Positions 1 to 7,151 of a stretch of DNA of 8,682 bases are shown here, piece by piece; position 1 is the first letter of the stretch; each line of letters begins with the position of its first letter. The DNA lies in the NCBI GenBank assembly GCA_949289715.1, contig CASEPJ010000042.1, positions 1-8,682 on the forward strand, read 5' to 3'. The notes under the pieces are model-generated. The model made no database searches. It worked only from the letters and a program-made list of their open reading frames with translations, and had not been told where the DNA came from. This stretch comes from an uncultured Clostridia bacterium. GTDB taxonomy: Bacteria > Bacillota > Clostridia > Christensenellales > CASEPJ01. A program made the position numbers and the translations under genes.

Positions 1-27
1 AATTCCGCACAATTTGTGCGGAATTTT
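1..27. terminator. Hairpin terminator at left window edge
   Basis: Bases 1-10 (AATTCCGCAC) pair perfectly with 16-25 (GTGCGGAATT). An A11-T15 pair could extend the stem, and the left arm may begin before the window. A short T-run (24-27) follows on the plus strand. On the minus strand the hairpin lies about 80 bases past the spoIIE stop codon, so it may serve spoIIE, a gene to the left, or both. The TCCGCAC/GTGCGGA core recurs in the hairpin at 8524-8557. Confidence 0.6.
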
Positions 28-106
28 ACGGTTTAAAATATGGAAGTAATTTATGAATTATTCTCAAAATAATGAAAAAGGAATAATTTGTCGTTTTGAA
101 TTTAAA

Positions 107-2359
107 TTAAATATTGTTAAAAAGTCTTGCACAAAGAACGGTCATATCATCCTTAGGAATGCCTGTTCTATCTAATGCGCATTTTAAAATATTTTCTGCA
201 AAAGTTTGGGGATTTTGAGTTGTCAAAGACAGCATAAAGTCTTCTAAATCGGCGGGATATTCAAACGCATCGTATACACCGTCGCTGATTAAAATTACCA
301 TATCGCCGGAATCTAATTTTGTTTTTATAGTAGTAGGGACGAATTCTTCTGTTATGCCCAAAGGCAGCGCTGCTCCCGAAAGCAATTTAATTTTATCTTT
401 TTTTCTTATATAACAAGGAGGGGACGCTATTTTTATGAAACAGCATTCACCTTCCGTAAGGTCGAAGGTAGCTATATCCGCAGCGGTAAAAACCTCGCTG
501 TTTTCGGTTATAAGCAGAGAATTTACGCTTTTTAATACCATGTCGTCGGTGAAATCGGATTTATATAAACTTTCTATAAAAGCTATTGTCCCCGCACTGG
601 TTTTTCCGGCACGTTCGCCGCTGCCCATACCGTCGCAGAGAGCCATCATGAATTTATTTTTATTGATTTTCGTAAAGCTGTGGGTATCTCCGCTCATTTC
701 GTTTTCTTTTTTCGATATCCCCGCAAAACCGAATACCACATCGTAATTTAAAGAATCGGAAAGAGTTAAATTGTATGTTAATCCGCTCTTTTTCATGCTT
801 TCGGCGGTCATTTTGGTTTTTAAAGTTTCCGAAGCGATTTTTTCTATTGCGCTTAAGGAATAGTCTTCGCTTAATTCCAAAGAAACAACGGTAGAGCTCT
901 TTTTTTGATATACCATTAAATCCTTAACGGGAATGTTGGCATAAAAAAATTGTTCGAACAAAGTTTTTTGTTTTTCTCTTTCGAGATAAATAAATTCGCC
1001 CGTATCTGCCGAAAGACTTTTGAACATATCTGCTATTATAAGATACTGTCCTGCCAATGTTTCTCTCAGCAGATGCGAAGTTTGTTCTTTGGGACGCATA
1101 AATTTCTTTTTGGAATTTATTTCTTCGCTTATTTGGTTTATGTAAGGGCATGAGGAATAGAAAGAGGGCGGTATATTTAACGGAGATATTTTTTCGTATT
1201 GGTAAGTACTCATAATAACTCCTTTTATTCCGTCCGTACCGGTTGCGTTTTGGCAAAGTTCCCTGTATTTGCATTTATAACAGATTTTTTTATCGCAGCT
1301 TCTTGCTATTGCCGCTGCGTTTTCTTCGGCGGAATTTGTATTAACGTCGATTTCGGTCAAAAAATTATACATATCTTTATATACGCAAGAGAGGTTAATT
1401 AATTTATCTCTTAATTCTCTTCGCATATCGTTAATTTCAGTTTCGGAAGAAAAAGGCTTGTTTATCGTAATGTTTCTTATTGCGGTAACAGGAATAAAGC
1501 AAGCGGGAATGAGGGCGGCAACACCTACCGCAAAAAAGAGCAAAGTATTTGGATTTTCGTTTAAGAACAAGTCGGACATCACCGCCGTAGCCGCAATAGC
1601 CGTACTTGCAAGAATTTTATTGTTTTTAAAAAGAACCGCTGCGGTTGCCATTAAAGCGAATCGTGCCAGATAAAAGCTGTCGGCAAAATAAAGGCTGACT
1701 CCGAGTCCTGCCATAATTCCGAATATCATCGCAAATCGGGAATCGAAAATCCTGAGAAGCAGCATAAGTAAAAACGGATAAACGAAAATAACTATAGGCA
1801 CGGTGTAGACGTGAACCGTGGATAAACCCAAAAAGAATACGGCAGTCATTAATGCCAAAGAAATAAAATCATCGGTATTTAAATTTTCGTTTAGTCTTTT
1901 TTCAGCAATGGCTTGAATGAAATACACGCAAATAAAAGAAAACAATAGGGAAATAACCAAGGAAACGATAAAATTTATGAAACTTGCCGGATTTATAAGA
2001 GATGAATATAATGAATAGCTTTTTGCTAAAATTATGTATAACGGCAAAATCTTTAAAGGAATATCCCTCTTGAATCTAAAATGTAAAATTTTAACAAGGG
2101 TGAAAACAAGCGTAAAAACCATGGTGTCTATAAAATTGCCTATAGAGAAATCAACAAAGAGGGAGGCTGCAATATAAGGTATTCCCACAATTATCGGGTT
2201 GAACGAATAGTAAATCAGGGCGGAATAAAAACTTTGTGCAAAAGGAAACATGCCTTTTATTTCAGCCGAACGCAAAATATAAAAAACAATCGCTAAAAAG
2301 GGCAGCATTATACTGTATATTTTAAAACGGCTGTAAGTCTTTAATAATGTGTTATACAT
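107..2359 (-). CDS. spoIIE: Stage II sporulation protein E (PP2C-type phosphatase)
   Basis: SpoIIE is a membrane-bound serine phosphatase of the sporulation septum. In Bacillus it dephosphorylates SpoIIAA to release sigma-F in the forespore and also acts at the polar division site. Here residues 1 to about 300 are a run of hydrophobic membrane segments. A middle regulatory region carries a cysteine cluster (C355, C360, C363, C369). The PP2C domain fills about 545-750, with metal-binding motifs DGMGSG (D576), SDG (D693) and DDMT (D737-D738). All core motifs are present, so the enzyme looks intact. At 750 residues it is somewhat shorter than the roughly 827 of B. subtilis. I start it at the ATG ending at 2359. 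The longer reading from a TTG at 2380 would place the GGGAGG ribosome binding site (2373-2378) inside the gene. The site lies 13 bases from the ATG, which is longer than usual. It is transcribed away from the tRNA operon. Confidence 0.96.
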   Translation of the reverse strand: MYNTLLKTYSRFKIYSIMLPFLAIVFYILRSAEIKGMFPFAQSFYSALIYYSFNPIIVGIPYIAASLFVDFSIGNFIDTMVFTLVFTLVKILHFRFKRDIPLKILPLYIILAKSYSLYSSLINPASFINFIVSLVISLLFSFICVYFIQAIAEKRLNENLNTDDFISLALMTAVFFLGLSTVHVYTVPIVIFVYPFLLMLLLRIFDSRFAMIFGIMAGLGVSLYFADSFYLARFALMATAAVLFKNNKILASTAIAATAVMSDLFLNENPNTLLFFAVGVAALIPACFIPVTAIRNITINKPFSSETEINDMRRELRDKLINLSCVYKDMYNFLTEIDVNTNSAEENAAAIARSCDKKICYKCKYRELCQNATGTDGIKGVIMSTYQYEKISPLNIPPSFYSSCPYINQISEEINSKKKFMRPKEQTSHLLRETLAGQYLIIADMFKSLSADTGEFIYLEREKQKTLFEQFFYANIPVKDLMVYQKKSSTVVSLELSEDYSLSAIEKIASETLKTKMTAESMKKSGLTYNLTLSDSLNYDVVFGFAGISKKENEMSGDTHSFTKINKNKFMMALCDGMGSGERAGKTSAGTIAFIESLYKSDFTDDMVLKSVNSLLITENSEVFTAADIATFDLTEGECCFIKIASPPCYIRKKDKIKLLSGAALPLGITEEFVPTTIKTKLDSGDMVILISDGVYDAFEYPADLEDFMLSLTTQNPQTFAENILKCALDRTGIPKDDMTVLCARLFNNI

Positions 2360-2466
2360 TTTATTTTTTTTGCCTCCCAAAAAGTTGTATTAACTAAATT
2401 GTTTATTGTAATAAATTTTTTATATGCAGCATAAAATATAGATTATTAAATTTTTATCAGATAAAC

Positions 2467-2549
2467 AGTATAATATTACTACAAAGAAAATAATAATTAT
2501 TTCGTCTTTTGTCATACTTTGTTATATTTGACAGGAAATTTTTGACGAA
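2467..2549 (-). promoter_or_regulatory. Possible spoIIE promoter with Spo0A-box-like heptamers
   Basis: Upstream of spoIIE on the minus strand there is a -10-like TATACT (2467-2472) with no good -35 at normal spacing. Just upstream lie minus-strand heptamers close to the 0A-box consensus TGTCGAA: AGACGAA (2501-2507), TGACAAA (2508-2514) and TGTCAAA (2527-2533). TGACGAA at 2543-2549 is in the opposite orientation. B. subtilis spoIIE is activated by Spo0A from a sigma-A promoter with a poor -35, so the arrangement is reasonable. None of the boxes on the spoIIE strand is perfect, and such heptamers arise easily in AT-rich DNA. The remainder of the spoIIE-tRNA gap is AT-rich with nothing else recognisable. 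Confidence 0.3.
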
Positions 2550-2632
2550 AAAACAATTATTTATATATGATTTTTGATTTTTCGGCGTGTTGTTTAAATG
2601 AAAAAAATTTATAAAAAATATATCGATTTCTC

Positions 2633-2661
2633 TTGACAAAAGTTTTCTATTCGTATAAAAT
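2633..2661 (+). promoter_or_regulatory. Promoter of the tRNA operon
   Basis: A perfect -35 TTGACA (2633-2638) is followed after 17 bases by TAAAAT (2656-2661), a five-of-six match to the sigma-A -10. Transcription would begin near 2668, about 15 bases before the first tRNA. This is a strong housekeeping promoter, as expected for stable RNA. Confidence 0.85.
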
Positions 2662-2682
2662 ATAAAAGCTATATTTTGTCGA

Positions 2683-2760
<78 letters not shown>

Positions 2761-2769
2761 ATTTTATGA

Positions 2770-2846
2770 GGCGGCGTAGCTTAGTTGGTTAGAGCGGCCG
2801 GTTCATACCCGGCAGGTCGTTGGTTCGAATCTGACCGCCGCTACCA
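2770..2846 (+). tRNA. Elongator tRNA-Met (anticodon CAT)
   Basis: A 77-base cloverleaf with acceptor GGCGGCG/CGCCGCT (G1·T72 wobble), anticodon stem GCCGG/CCGGC around loop TTCATAC, T-stem GTTGG/CTGAC and encoded CCA. The G1·T72 pair and overall sequence resemble Bacillus elongator tRNA-Met. I consider it more likely than the CAT-anticodon tRNA-Ile2, though a lysidine-modified tRNA-Ile cannot be strictly excluded by eye. It lies nine bases after tRNA-fMet. Confidence 0.92.
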
Positions 2847-2849
2847 TAT

Positions 2850-2924
2850 GGCCCCATGGTCAAGAGGTCAAGACATCGCCCTTTCACGGCGGTAACAAGG
2901 GTTCAATTCCCTTTGGGGTCACCA
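2850..2924 (+). tRNA. tRNA-Glu (anticodon TTC)
   Basis: A 75-base cloverleaf with acceptor GGCCCCA/TGGGGTC, anticodon stem TCGCC/GGCGG around loop CTTTCAC (anticodon TTC) and encoded CCA. It closely resembles other bacterial tRNA-Glu genes. It starts three bases after tRNA-Met and is the last gene of the operon. Confidence 0.95.
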
Positions 2925-2929
2925 TGTTT

Positions 2930-2974
2930 AATCCGAGTCGGGAGGCTTATCGAGCCGTTCGGTTCGGATTTTTC
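2930..2974 (+). terminator. Terminator of the tRNA operon
   Basis: AATCCGA (2930-2936) pairs with TCGGATT (2964-2970). A nested GGCT/AGCC stem (2944-2947 with 2953-2956) lies inside. A T-rich run follows, so this fits a rho-independent terminator just after tRNA-Glu. From about 2985 to 3139 the DNA is very AT-rich and I see no gene or motif. Confidence 0.75.
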
Positions 2975-3139
2975 TTTTACTTTTTTTTAAAAATTTATTA
3001 AATTAGTTTTATTTTTTAAAGAGAAATTATTTAAAATTTACCAATTTATTTTTTTAAAAAACAAAATTATAAATAATATTCTATGATTTATTTTACATGT
3101 TTTAATATTCTTTTAAATTCAATATTAAAAATTATTGGT

Positions 3140-3168
3140 TTGACTTTAATATTTTTGAGTGGTATAAT
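3140..3168 (+). promoter_or_regulatory. Promoter of the mrp-thioesterase operon
   Basis: TTGACT (3140-3145, five of six bases) and a perfect TATAAT (3163-3168) are separated by 17 bases. The predicted start near 3175 leaves a leader of about 68 bases before mrp. The leader shows no clear terminator or riboswitch fold. This is a standard sigma-A promoter. Confidence 0.85.
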
Positions 3169-3242
3169 AAAAAAATAAAATATCCTCATAATAATACAGG
3201 ATAATCCATTTAAAAATTCTATATAGTTTTAAGGAGTTAAAG

Positions 3243-4094
3243 ATGAGCGTAGAGTGCACACACGATTGCTCCTCCTGTTCCGCAAATTGCGGAGAGAGAG
3301 AAGCCGAACAAACCGATTTCAAAGAAAAACCGCATAAACTTTCTCATATAAAAAAAGTAATAGCGGTAGTAAGCGGAAAAGGCGGAGTAGGAAAATCTTT
3401 GATAACTTCAATGCTTGCGGTATATGCAAACAGAGAAGGATATAAAACTGCTGTTATGGATGCAGACATAACAGGTCCTTCCATACCGAAAGTATTCGGA
3501 CTCAAAGACAAAGCCGATGGAGGTCCCGAAGGAATTTTGCCGGTAAAGACCAAAAAGGGAATAGAAGTAATGTCCCTAAATTTGTTGCTTCCCAACGATA
3601 CCGACCCCGTTATATGGAGAGGTCCCGTAATAGGTGGAGCGGTAAAACAGTTTTGGACTGATGTAATATGGGGGGATGTAGACTATATGTTTATCGATAT
3701 GCCTCCGGGAACGGGCGATGTGCCTCTTACGGTGTTCCAGTCGGTACCGGTTGACGGAATAGTTATTGTTACTTCTCCTCAGGAGCTTGTTTCCATGATT
3801 GTGGAAAAAGCTGTAAATATGGCAGTAATGATGAATGTTCCCGTATTGGGAATTGTTGAAAATATGTCCTATTTTAAATGTCCCGACTGCGGTAACGAAC
3901 ATTACATTTTCGGTAAAAGCAAAATCGAAGAAACGGCAGCAAGGTTCAATGTGAAAAACGTTGCCAAACTTCCCATTGACCCGAATTTTGCTTCCCTTTG
4001 CGATAACGGTTTAATTGAACTTTTCGAAAGGGAAGATTTGAAAGATTTTGCATTGAAATTATTTGAAAATTTAAAAATAGATGAAGAAAAATAA
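3243..4094 (+). CDS. mrp: Mrp/NBP35-family P-loop ATPase (iron-sulfur carrier)
   Basis: Mrp (ApbC) proteins are cytoplasmic dimeric ATPases that bind and hand on Fe-S clusters to target proteins. The 283-residue product has the deviant Walker A GKGGVGKS at residues 45-52, a Walker B region with FIDMPPGTGD (D152), and the conserved CPDC pair (C213, C216) that bridges a cluster between subunits. The N-terminus carries a compact cysteine cluster (C5, C9, C12, C16). This recalls the extra N-terminal cluster of eukaryotic and archaeal NBP35 and is frequent, as I recall, in anaerobe homologues. There is no N-terminal DUF59/MIP18 domain, so this is the short form. AAGGAG (3231-3236) lies six bases before the ATG, and the family motifs fall at the expected distances from it. 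It is the first gene of an operon with the thioesterase, 23 bases downstream. Confidence 0.95.
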   Translation: MSVECTHDCSSCSANCGEREAEQTDFKEKPHKLSHIKKVIAVVSGKGGVGKSLITSMLAVYANREGYKTAVMDADITGPSIPKVFGLKDKADGGPEGILPVKTKKGIEVMSLNLLLPNDTDPVIWRGPVIGGAVKQFWTDVIWGDVDYMFIDMPPGTGDVPLTVFQSVPVDGIVIVTSPQELVSMIVEKAVNMAVMMNVPVLGIVENMSYFKCPDCGNEHYIFGKSKIEETAARFNVKNVAKLPIDPNFASLCDNGLIELFEREDLKDFALKLFENLKIDEEK

Positions 4095-4117
4095 ATTTAT
4101 TCATTCGGAGATTTATT

Positions 4118-4639
4118 ATGGTTTATAAAATTACCAAAAAGCAGAATAACAGCGATATGTGTATGGTTTGCGGAATGAATAATCCTTATTCTTTCAAGGC
4201 AGGTTTTTATGAAACCGACAAAGATATATTGGTTGCAATAACAAAAGGACTTGAAGAACATCAGAGTTATCCTAACCGTATGCACGGAGGGGTGATTTGT
4301 GCTCTTTTGGATGAGGTTATAGGCAGAGCGATTCAAATTAAAGATCCTTCTCAGTGGGGTGTTACGATGGAAATCAGCGTAAAATACAGGAAACCCGTGC
4401 CTTTAAATGAAAAACTTATAATTGCAGGAAGAATAACCGATGAAAACAGACGTACTTTCACGGGGAAGGGCATTGTGGAAGATTTAAACGGAAATCTGCT
4501 TGCAACGGCTACAGCAATTTATTTCAAACAGCCGGTAGAAAAAATTATAAATGCGGACCACGTTGATTTTTTATGGGAAGTTTTCCCCGATAAAAAAACT
4601 ATAGAAACCATAGAAATAAAAAACGATGATGCATTTTAA
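4118..4639 (+). CDS. PaaI-like hot-dog thioesterase
   Basis: A 173-residue single hot-dog protein of the PaaI/4HBT superfamily, whose members hydrolyse acyl-CoA thioesters. The signature HGGVICALLDE is present (H56-G57-G58, D65, E66). D65 sits where the PaaI clade has its catalytic acid at the start of the hot-dog helix. The beta strands that follow (for example ISVKYRKPVPL) fit the fold. The N-terminal MCMVCGMNNP segment (C15, C18) is shared by a group of small thioesterases annotated only by domain. The last 30 or so residues form an acidic tail outside the core fold. A ribosome binding site (CGGAG, 4106-4110) lies seven bases before the ATG. The 23-base gap after mrp and absence of a terminator suggest co-transcription. 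The substrate cannot be told from sequence, and a link to Fe-S metabolism is only contextual. Confidence 0.88.
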   Translation: MVYKITKKQNNSDMCMVCGMNNPYSFKAGFYETDKDILVAITKGLEEHQSYPNRMHGGVICALLDEVIGRAIQIKDPSQWGVTMEISVKYRKPVPLNEKLIIAGRITDENRRTFTGKGIVEDLNGNLLATATAIYFKQPVEKIINADHVDFLWEVFPDKKTIETIEIKNDDAF

Positions 4640-4788
4640 TTTTTCCCGTAAAATTGAAAACATTAAATTTTATAAATAATTTTTAATAACGCTAAGTTAT
4701 TAAAGTTTAATAATTTAAAAAGGGATTTTGTCTGTTTAAATATTATTTTAATAAAATTACTATAAAATAAATTTAAAAACGATTTCAA

Positions 4789-4830
4789 AAAAAAGCAACC
4801 TCTATATAAAGGCTGCTTTTTTGTTTTTTT
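4789..4830. terminator. Bidirectional terminator between convergent genes
   Basis: Bases 4789-4800 (AAAAAAGCAACC) pair with 4811-4822 (GGCTGCTTTTTT), with a single A·C mismatch. T-runs follow the stem on both strands. It would end the mrp-thioesterase transcript from the left and the HPr-like transcript from the right. The stretch between the thioesterase stop codon and this stem is AT-rich. It holds a weaker hairpin (4682-4690 with 4696-4704) that lacks a T-run. Confidence 0.8.
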
Positions 4831-4836
4831 GTGGTT

Positions 4837-5067
4837 TTATTTAACTATAAACGGTTCGAGCTCTTTTAAAAGTGCATCGCAGTTGTCGGAATGAATTTCC
4901 AAAACTACGGGTTTTGAAAGGTCCAAACTGAATATGCCCAAAACGGATTTAGCGTCTATAAAAAATCTGCCGCTTCTCAAATCCATATCGTATGGATAGT
5001 TTGAAGCTATATTAACGAATTTTTTTACCGATTCCGCCTTTTCTAAAGAAATTTGTACAGATTTCAT
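4837..5067 (-). CDS. HPr-like protein without the phosphocarrier histidine
   Basis: HPr carries phosphate in the PTS on a histidine near residue 15 and is regulated by HprK phosphorylation of serine 46. This 76-residue protein is HPr-sized, and its centre, FIDAKSVLGIFSL (residues 36-48), matches the HPr region around Ser46 (KSIMGVMSL), with S41 at the equivalent place. The N-terminal region has no histidine where HPr has GLHARPA, so phosphotransfer is not expected. This pattern is like Crh of Bacillus, which keeps Ser46 but lacks His15. It may be regulatory, but no partner is encoded nearby. The ATG ending at 5067 is chosen because AAGGAG (5074-5079) lies six bases upstream. The upstream ATG ending at 5094 would put that site inside the gene. 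The gene is monocistronic, with its own promoter and terminator. Confidence 0.82.
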   Translation of the reverse strand: MKSVQISLEKAESVKKFVNIASNYPYDMDLRSGRFFIDAKSVLGIFSLDLSKPVVLEIHSDNCDALLKELEPFIVK

Positions 5068-5120
5068 AATTTTCTCCTTTTTGCTTATACGCATAATTTT
5101 TAATGTTTATTTATAAATTA

Positions 5121-5149
5121 ATTATACAATGTTTTAAAACAAATTGCAA
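5121..5149 (-). promoter_or_regulatory. Promoter of the HPr-like gene
   Basis: On the minus strand, TTGCAA (5144-5149, four of six) is followed after 17 bases by a perfect TATAAT (5121-5126). This leaves a leader of about 45-50 bases before the ATG. The region from 5150 to 5280 is AT-rich and shows nothing else. Confidence 0.65.
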
Positions 5150-5280
5150 TAGTTTTTTCAATAATAAGTAAAAAAACGAAAAATTAATAGTCCGTTATGT
5201 TTATGATCGATTATAAAAAAAATTACTGTAAAAATTTAAATAAATAGAGTGTAAATATTATAAAAATTTATCAAAAGGTA

Positions 5281-5315
5281 AAAAATAAAAAACGGACGTT
5301 TATTTGCGTCCGTTT
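5281..5315 (-). terminator. Terminator of the zinc-ribbon gene
   Basis: AAACGGACG (5290-5298) pairs perfectly with CGTCCGTTT (5307-5315) around an eight-base loop. Read on the minus strand, the stem is followed by a run of T and A (TTTTTTATTTTTT overall). It begins 16 bases past the stop of the four-knuckle gene and separates it from the HPr-like gene. Confidence 0.8.
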
Positions 5316-5330
5316 AATAAGTTTGGTAAA

Positions 5331-5483
5331 TTAATAATTACCGTTGTTTTGCATATTGTTGCCGCACATAGAACAATTTTTCATGCTGTCTGCACAGTCG
5401 GAACAATATCTTGCGCCGCAGTTGGAGCAGTATTTTGCATCTCCTTTAATTTCGCAGCCGCAATTGGAACAATACTTGGTCAT
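5331..5483 (-). CDS. Small four-knuckle zinc-ribbon protein (50 aa)
   Basis: A 50-residue reading frame supported by a perfect AAGGAGG ribosome binding site (5491-5497) seven bases before the ATG and by a terminator just after the stop. It has four CxxC knuckles: C5/C8, C19/C22, C27/C30 and C37/C40, with an additional C10. The first two, spaced as in YCSNCGxxxxxxAKYCSNCG, match the common zinc-ribbon of the DUF7577/zinc_ribbon_2 type. The second pair could form another zinc site. The tail is Asn-rich (ends NNGNY). Zinc-ribbons of this kind usually sit at one end of a larger protein, but here they are the whole product. There is no membrane segment or other domain, so the role (protein or nucleic-acid binding, or zinc storage) is unknown. 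It is probably monocistronic. I saw no confident promoter. Confidence 0.85.
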   Translation of the reverse strand: MTKYCSNCGCEIKGDAKYCSNCGARYCSDCADSMKNCSMCGNNMQNNGNY

Positions 5484-5619
5484 GGTTTTTCCTCCTTATT
5501 GGAATTTAAATTTATGACTATGATATTGTCTGCTTATTTGAAAAAAATATTCTAAAATTGCAAGCGAATTCAATTAAATTTTAAATTTAAAATGTTATAT
5601 AAGCAATTAGAAAAACACT

Positions 5620-5643
5620 TATAATGCATGTAAGTAAAAGAGG
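5620..5643 (+). promoter_or_regulatory. Possible -10 element and ribosome binding site of the htrA-like gene
   Basis: A perfect TATAAT (5620-5625) lies 23 bases before the ATG, with no recognisable -35 at 17 bases. If it is used, the leader would be under 20 bases. The ribosome binding site is AAGAGG (5638-5643), five bases before the ATG. Confidence 0.35.
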
Positions 5644-5648
5644 TATAT

Positions 5649-7151
5649 ATGGATGATTTTTTAAATAACGACGAAAACAATAAAAACGACGAAAATAAAT
5701 CTTTAGAACAAGTCGATAAAGATTTTCCCGATTCCAATAAAAATTACAACAGAAATTTAAATAATTTCAACAACTATTATAACAACGGCGGAAATTATAA
5801 TAATTTTAACGGTTATAATAACGGCGGAAATTATGGCGGCTACGGCGGCGGAAATTACGGAAGTTACCATATACCTGATTATAATGCATACAGAAAAAAT
5901 AAGAGCTTGAAAAACGCAATTATAATTTTATTTGTGGCTATTTTTGCACTGACTATTATTTTTACCTTTTTTATTGCGGCTTATAGCAATAAGGTGGCTG
6001 ATATGCAGTCGAAAATCGCCGAACTTCAGAATTCCGATTCTACTATTAATTACTTCGTTCCGGAAATCGATTATTCCGAAAGCGTGAGTCCGTATGAAGC
6101 TATTTCTACAAAAGGTATTCAGCAAACCGTTATGATACAGACAAAATTCGATTATTCTTATACGGTATATTCACCGGGAATTTTCGGCGGCAGCACAAGC
6201 AATACTTATACATCAAGCGGCAGCAGCAGCGGCTCGGGCGTGCTTTATTATGAGGATAACGGCTCGACTTATATCATTACGAATAATCACGTTGTAAATT
6301 TGACTTCGGAAGATATCGGTTCTAATATTAATAATTTCAAAGTTCTTTCGAGAGCTATAGTGGTATATATAACGGGTAAAACAAATCCCGTTGAGGCTGA
6401 GTATGTCGGCGGCACAAGCGAATATGACATTGCGGTATTAAAAATTCAGATGAGCAATTTAAATTGTCTTGTCAACGAAGAATTAGGCACATACGATATT
6501 CGGGACAGTAAAACATTAAAATACGGTGAAGAAATTGTTGCAGTAGGCAATGCGTTGGGGTTGGGTCTGTCAACCACCACCGGTGTTATATCCAGACCGG
6601 AAATATATATAGAATCCAACAGTAACGTGAGATATGTTCAAATAGATGCGGTTATAAATAACGGAAATTCCGGCGGACCGAGCTATGATATGTACGGTAA
6701 ACTCGTAGGTATTAACTGTGCTTCTTTGGAAGCTTTAGGCAGCGGTTCGAATGTGGTAACCGTAGACGGAACGAATTTTGCCATTCCCGCAAATACGGCA
6801 GTTGCCATAGCAGACAATATAATTAAAAACAACGGCGTAGAAAAAGTTTCGGTCGGTGTTAATATAGAAGTAACAGACCTGGATTGGGACATTCAAGACG
6901 GGGTATATGCTGTACACAGCCAACAGATTACGATTTCATCTGTTGAAAGCGGCAGTGCGGCAGCTAACGCCGGAGTAAAAAGCGGGGATATAGTTTTTTC
7001 TATGAATCAAGAAGAAATTATAAATAAAGGGCACTGGCTGGATTTGCTTTTTGAATTTTCAATTGGAGATACCGTTGAACTTGTAGTAATAAGAGAGGGA
7101 GAACAAGTTACTTTAAATATAACGTTTAACTCTTTGATTGCTGTGGAATAA
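5649..7151 (+). CDS. Membrane-anchored HtrA/DegP-type serine protease with PDZ domain
   Basis: An S1C-family quality-control protease of the cell envelope. It is a 500-residue type II membrane protein. Residues 1-89 are a hydrophilic cytoplasmic head, strongly Asn/Gly/Tyr-rich from about 30 to 75. One membrane segment spans about 90-112, preceded by lysines. A linker with a short coiled-coil-like stretch (ADMQSKIAELQ) follows. The trypsin-like domain has H214 (TNNHVV), D260 (YDIAVLK) and S341 (GNSGGP), so the catalytic triad is complete. A single PDZ domain covers about 403-495. Family members in Firmicutes (HtrA, HtrB, YyxA) share this order and are often 400-460 residues, so the extra length lies mainly in the N-terminal head. 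The gene is flanked by non-coding DNA on both sides and looks monocistronic. I cannot assign it to one paralogue. Confidence 0.94.
   Translation: MDDFLNNDENNKNDENKSLEQVDKDFPDSNKNYNRNLNNFNNYYNNGGNYNNFNGYNNGGNYGGYGGGNYGSYHIPDYNAYRKNKSLKNAIIILFVAIFALTIIFTFFIAAYSNKVADMQSKIAELQNSDSTINYFVPEIDYSESVSPYEAISTKGIQQTVMIQTKFDYSYTVYSPGIFGGSTSNTYTSSGSSSGSGVLYYEDNGSTYIITNNHVVNLTSEDIGSNINNFKVLSRAIVVYITGKTNPVEAEYVGGTSEYDIAVLKIQMSNLNCLVNEELGTYDIRDSKTLKYGEEIVAVGNALGLGLSTTTGVISRPEIYIESNSNVRYVQIDAVINNGNSGGPSYDMYGKLVGINCASLEALGSGSNVVTVDGTNFAIPANTAVAIADNIIKNNGVEKVSVGVNIEVTDLDWDIQDGVYAVHSQQITISSVESGSAAANAGVKSGDIVFSMNQEEIINKGHWLDLLFEFSIGDTVELVVIREGEQVTLNITFNSLIAVE
5784..5858 (+). repeat. Short direct repeats in the htrA-like N-terminal coding region
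   Basis: AACGGCGGAAATTAT occurs at 5784-5798 and exactly again at 5820-5834. A third, shorter variant is GGCGGAAATTAC at 5847-5858. They encode NGGNY, NGGNY and GGNY in the low-complexity head. Identity at the DNA level suggests recent duplication or slippage. Confidence 0.75.

Noticed and set aside
924..1274. 116-codon minus-strand frame within spoIIE
   Set aside because: It lies on the same strand as spoIIE in another frame, and spoIIE is continuous with conserved motifs across the region. No ribosome binding site or domain supports it.
2457..2639. 60-codon minus-strand frame between spoIIE and the tRNAs
   Set aside because: Low-complexity Phe/Asn/Ile/Tyr composition typical of AT-rich non-coding DNA. 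It overlaps the -35 of the tRNA promoter and the probable spoIIE control region.
4682..4704. 9-bp hairpin after the thioesterase gene
   Set aside because: Mostly A-T pairs and no T-run. The stem at 4789-4822 is a far better terminator.
5304..5555. 83-codon plus-strand frame opposite the zinc-ribbon gene
   Set aside because: It reads through the terminator hairpin and over the minus-strand gene, which has a perfect ribosome binding site and four CxxC motifs. The plus-strand frame has neither a ribosome binding site nor a family match.
5784..5858. Repeats as a CRISPR array or regulatory iteron
   Set aside because: They are in frame inside the htrA-like coding sequence, encode a simple N/G/Y motif, and have no regular spacing.
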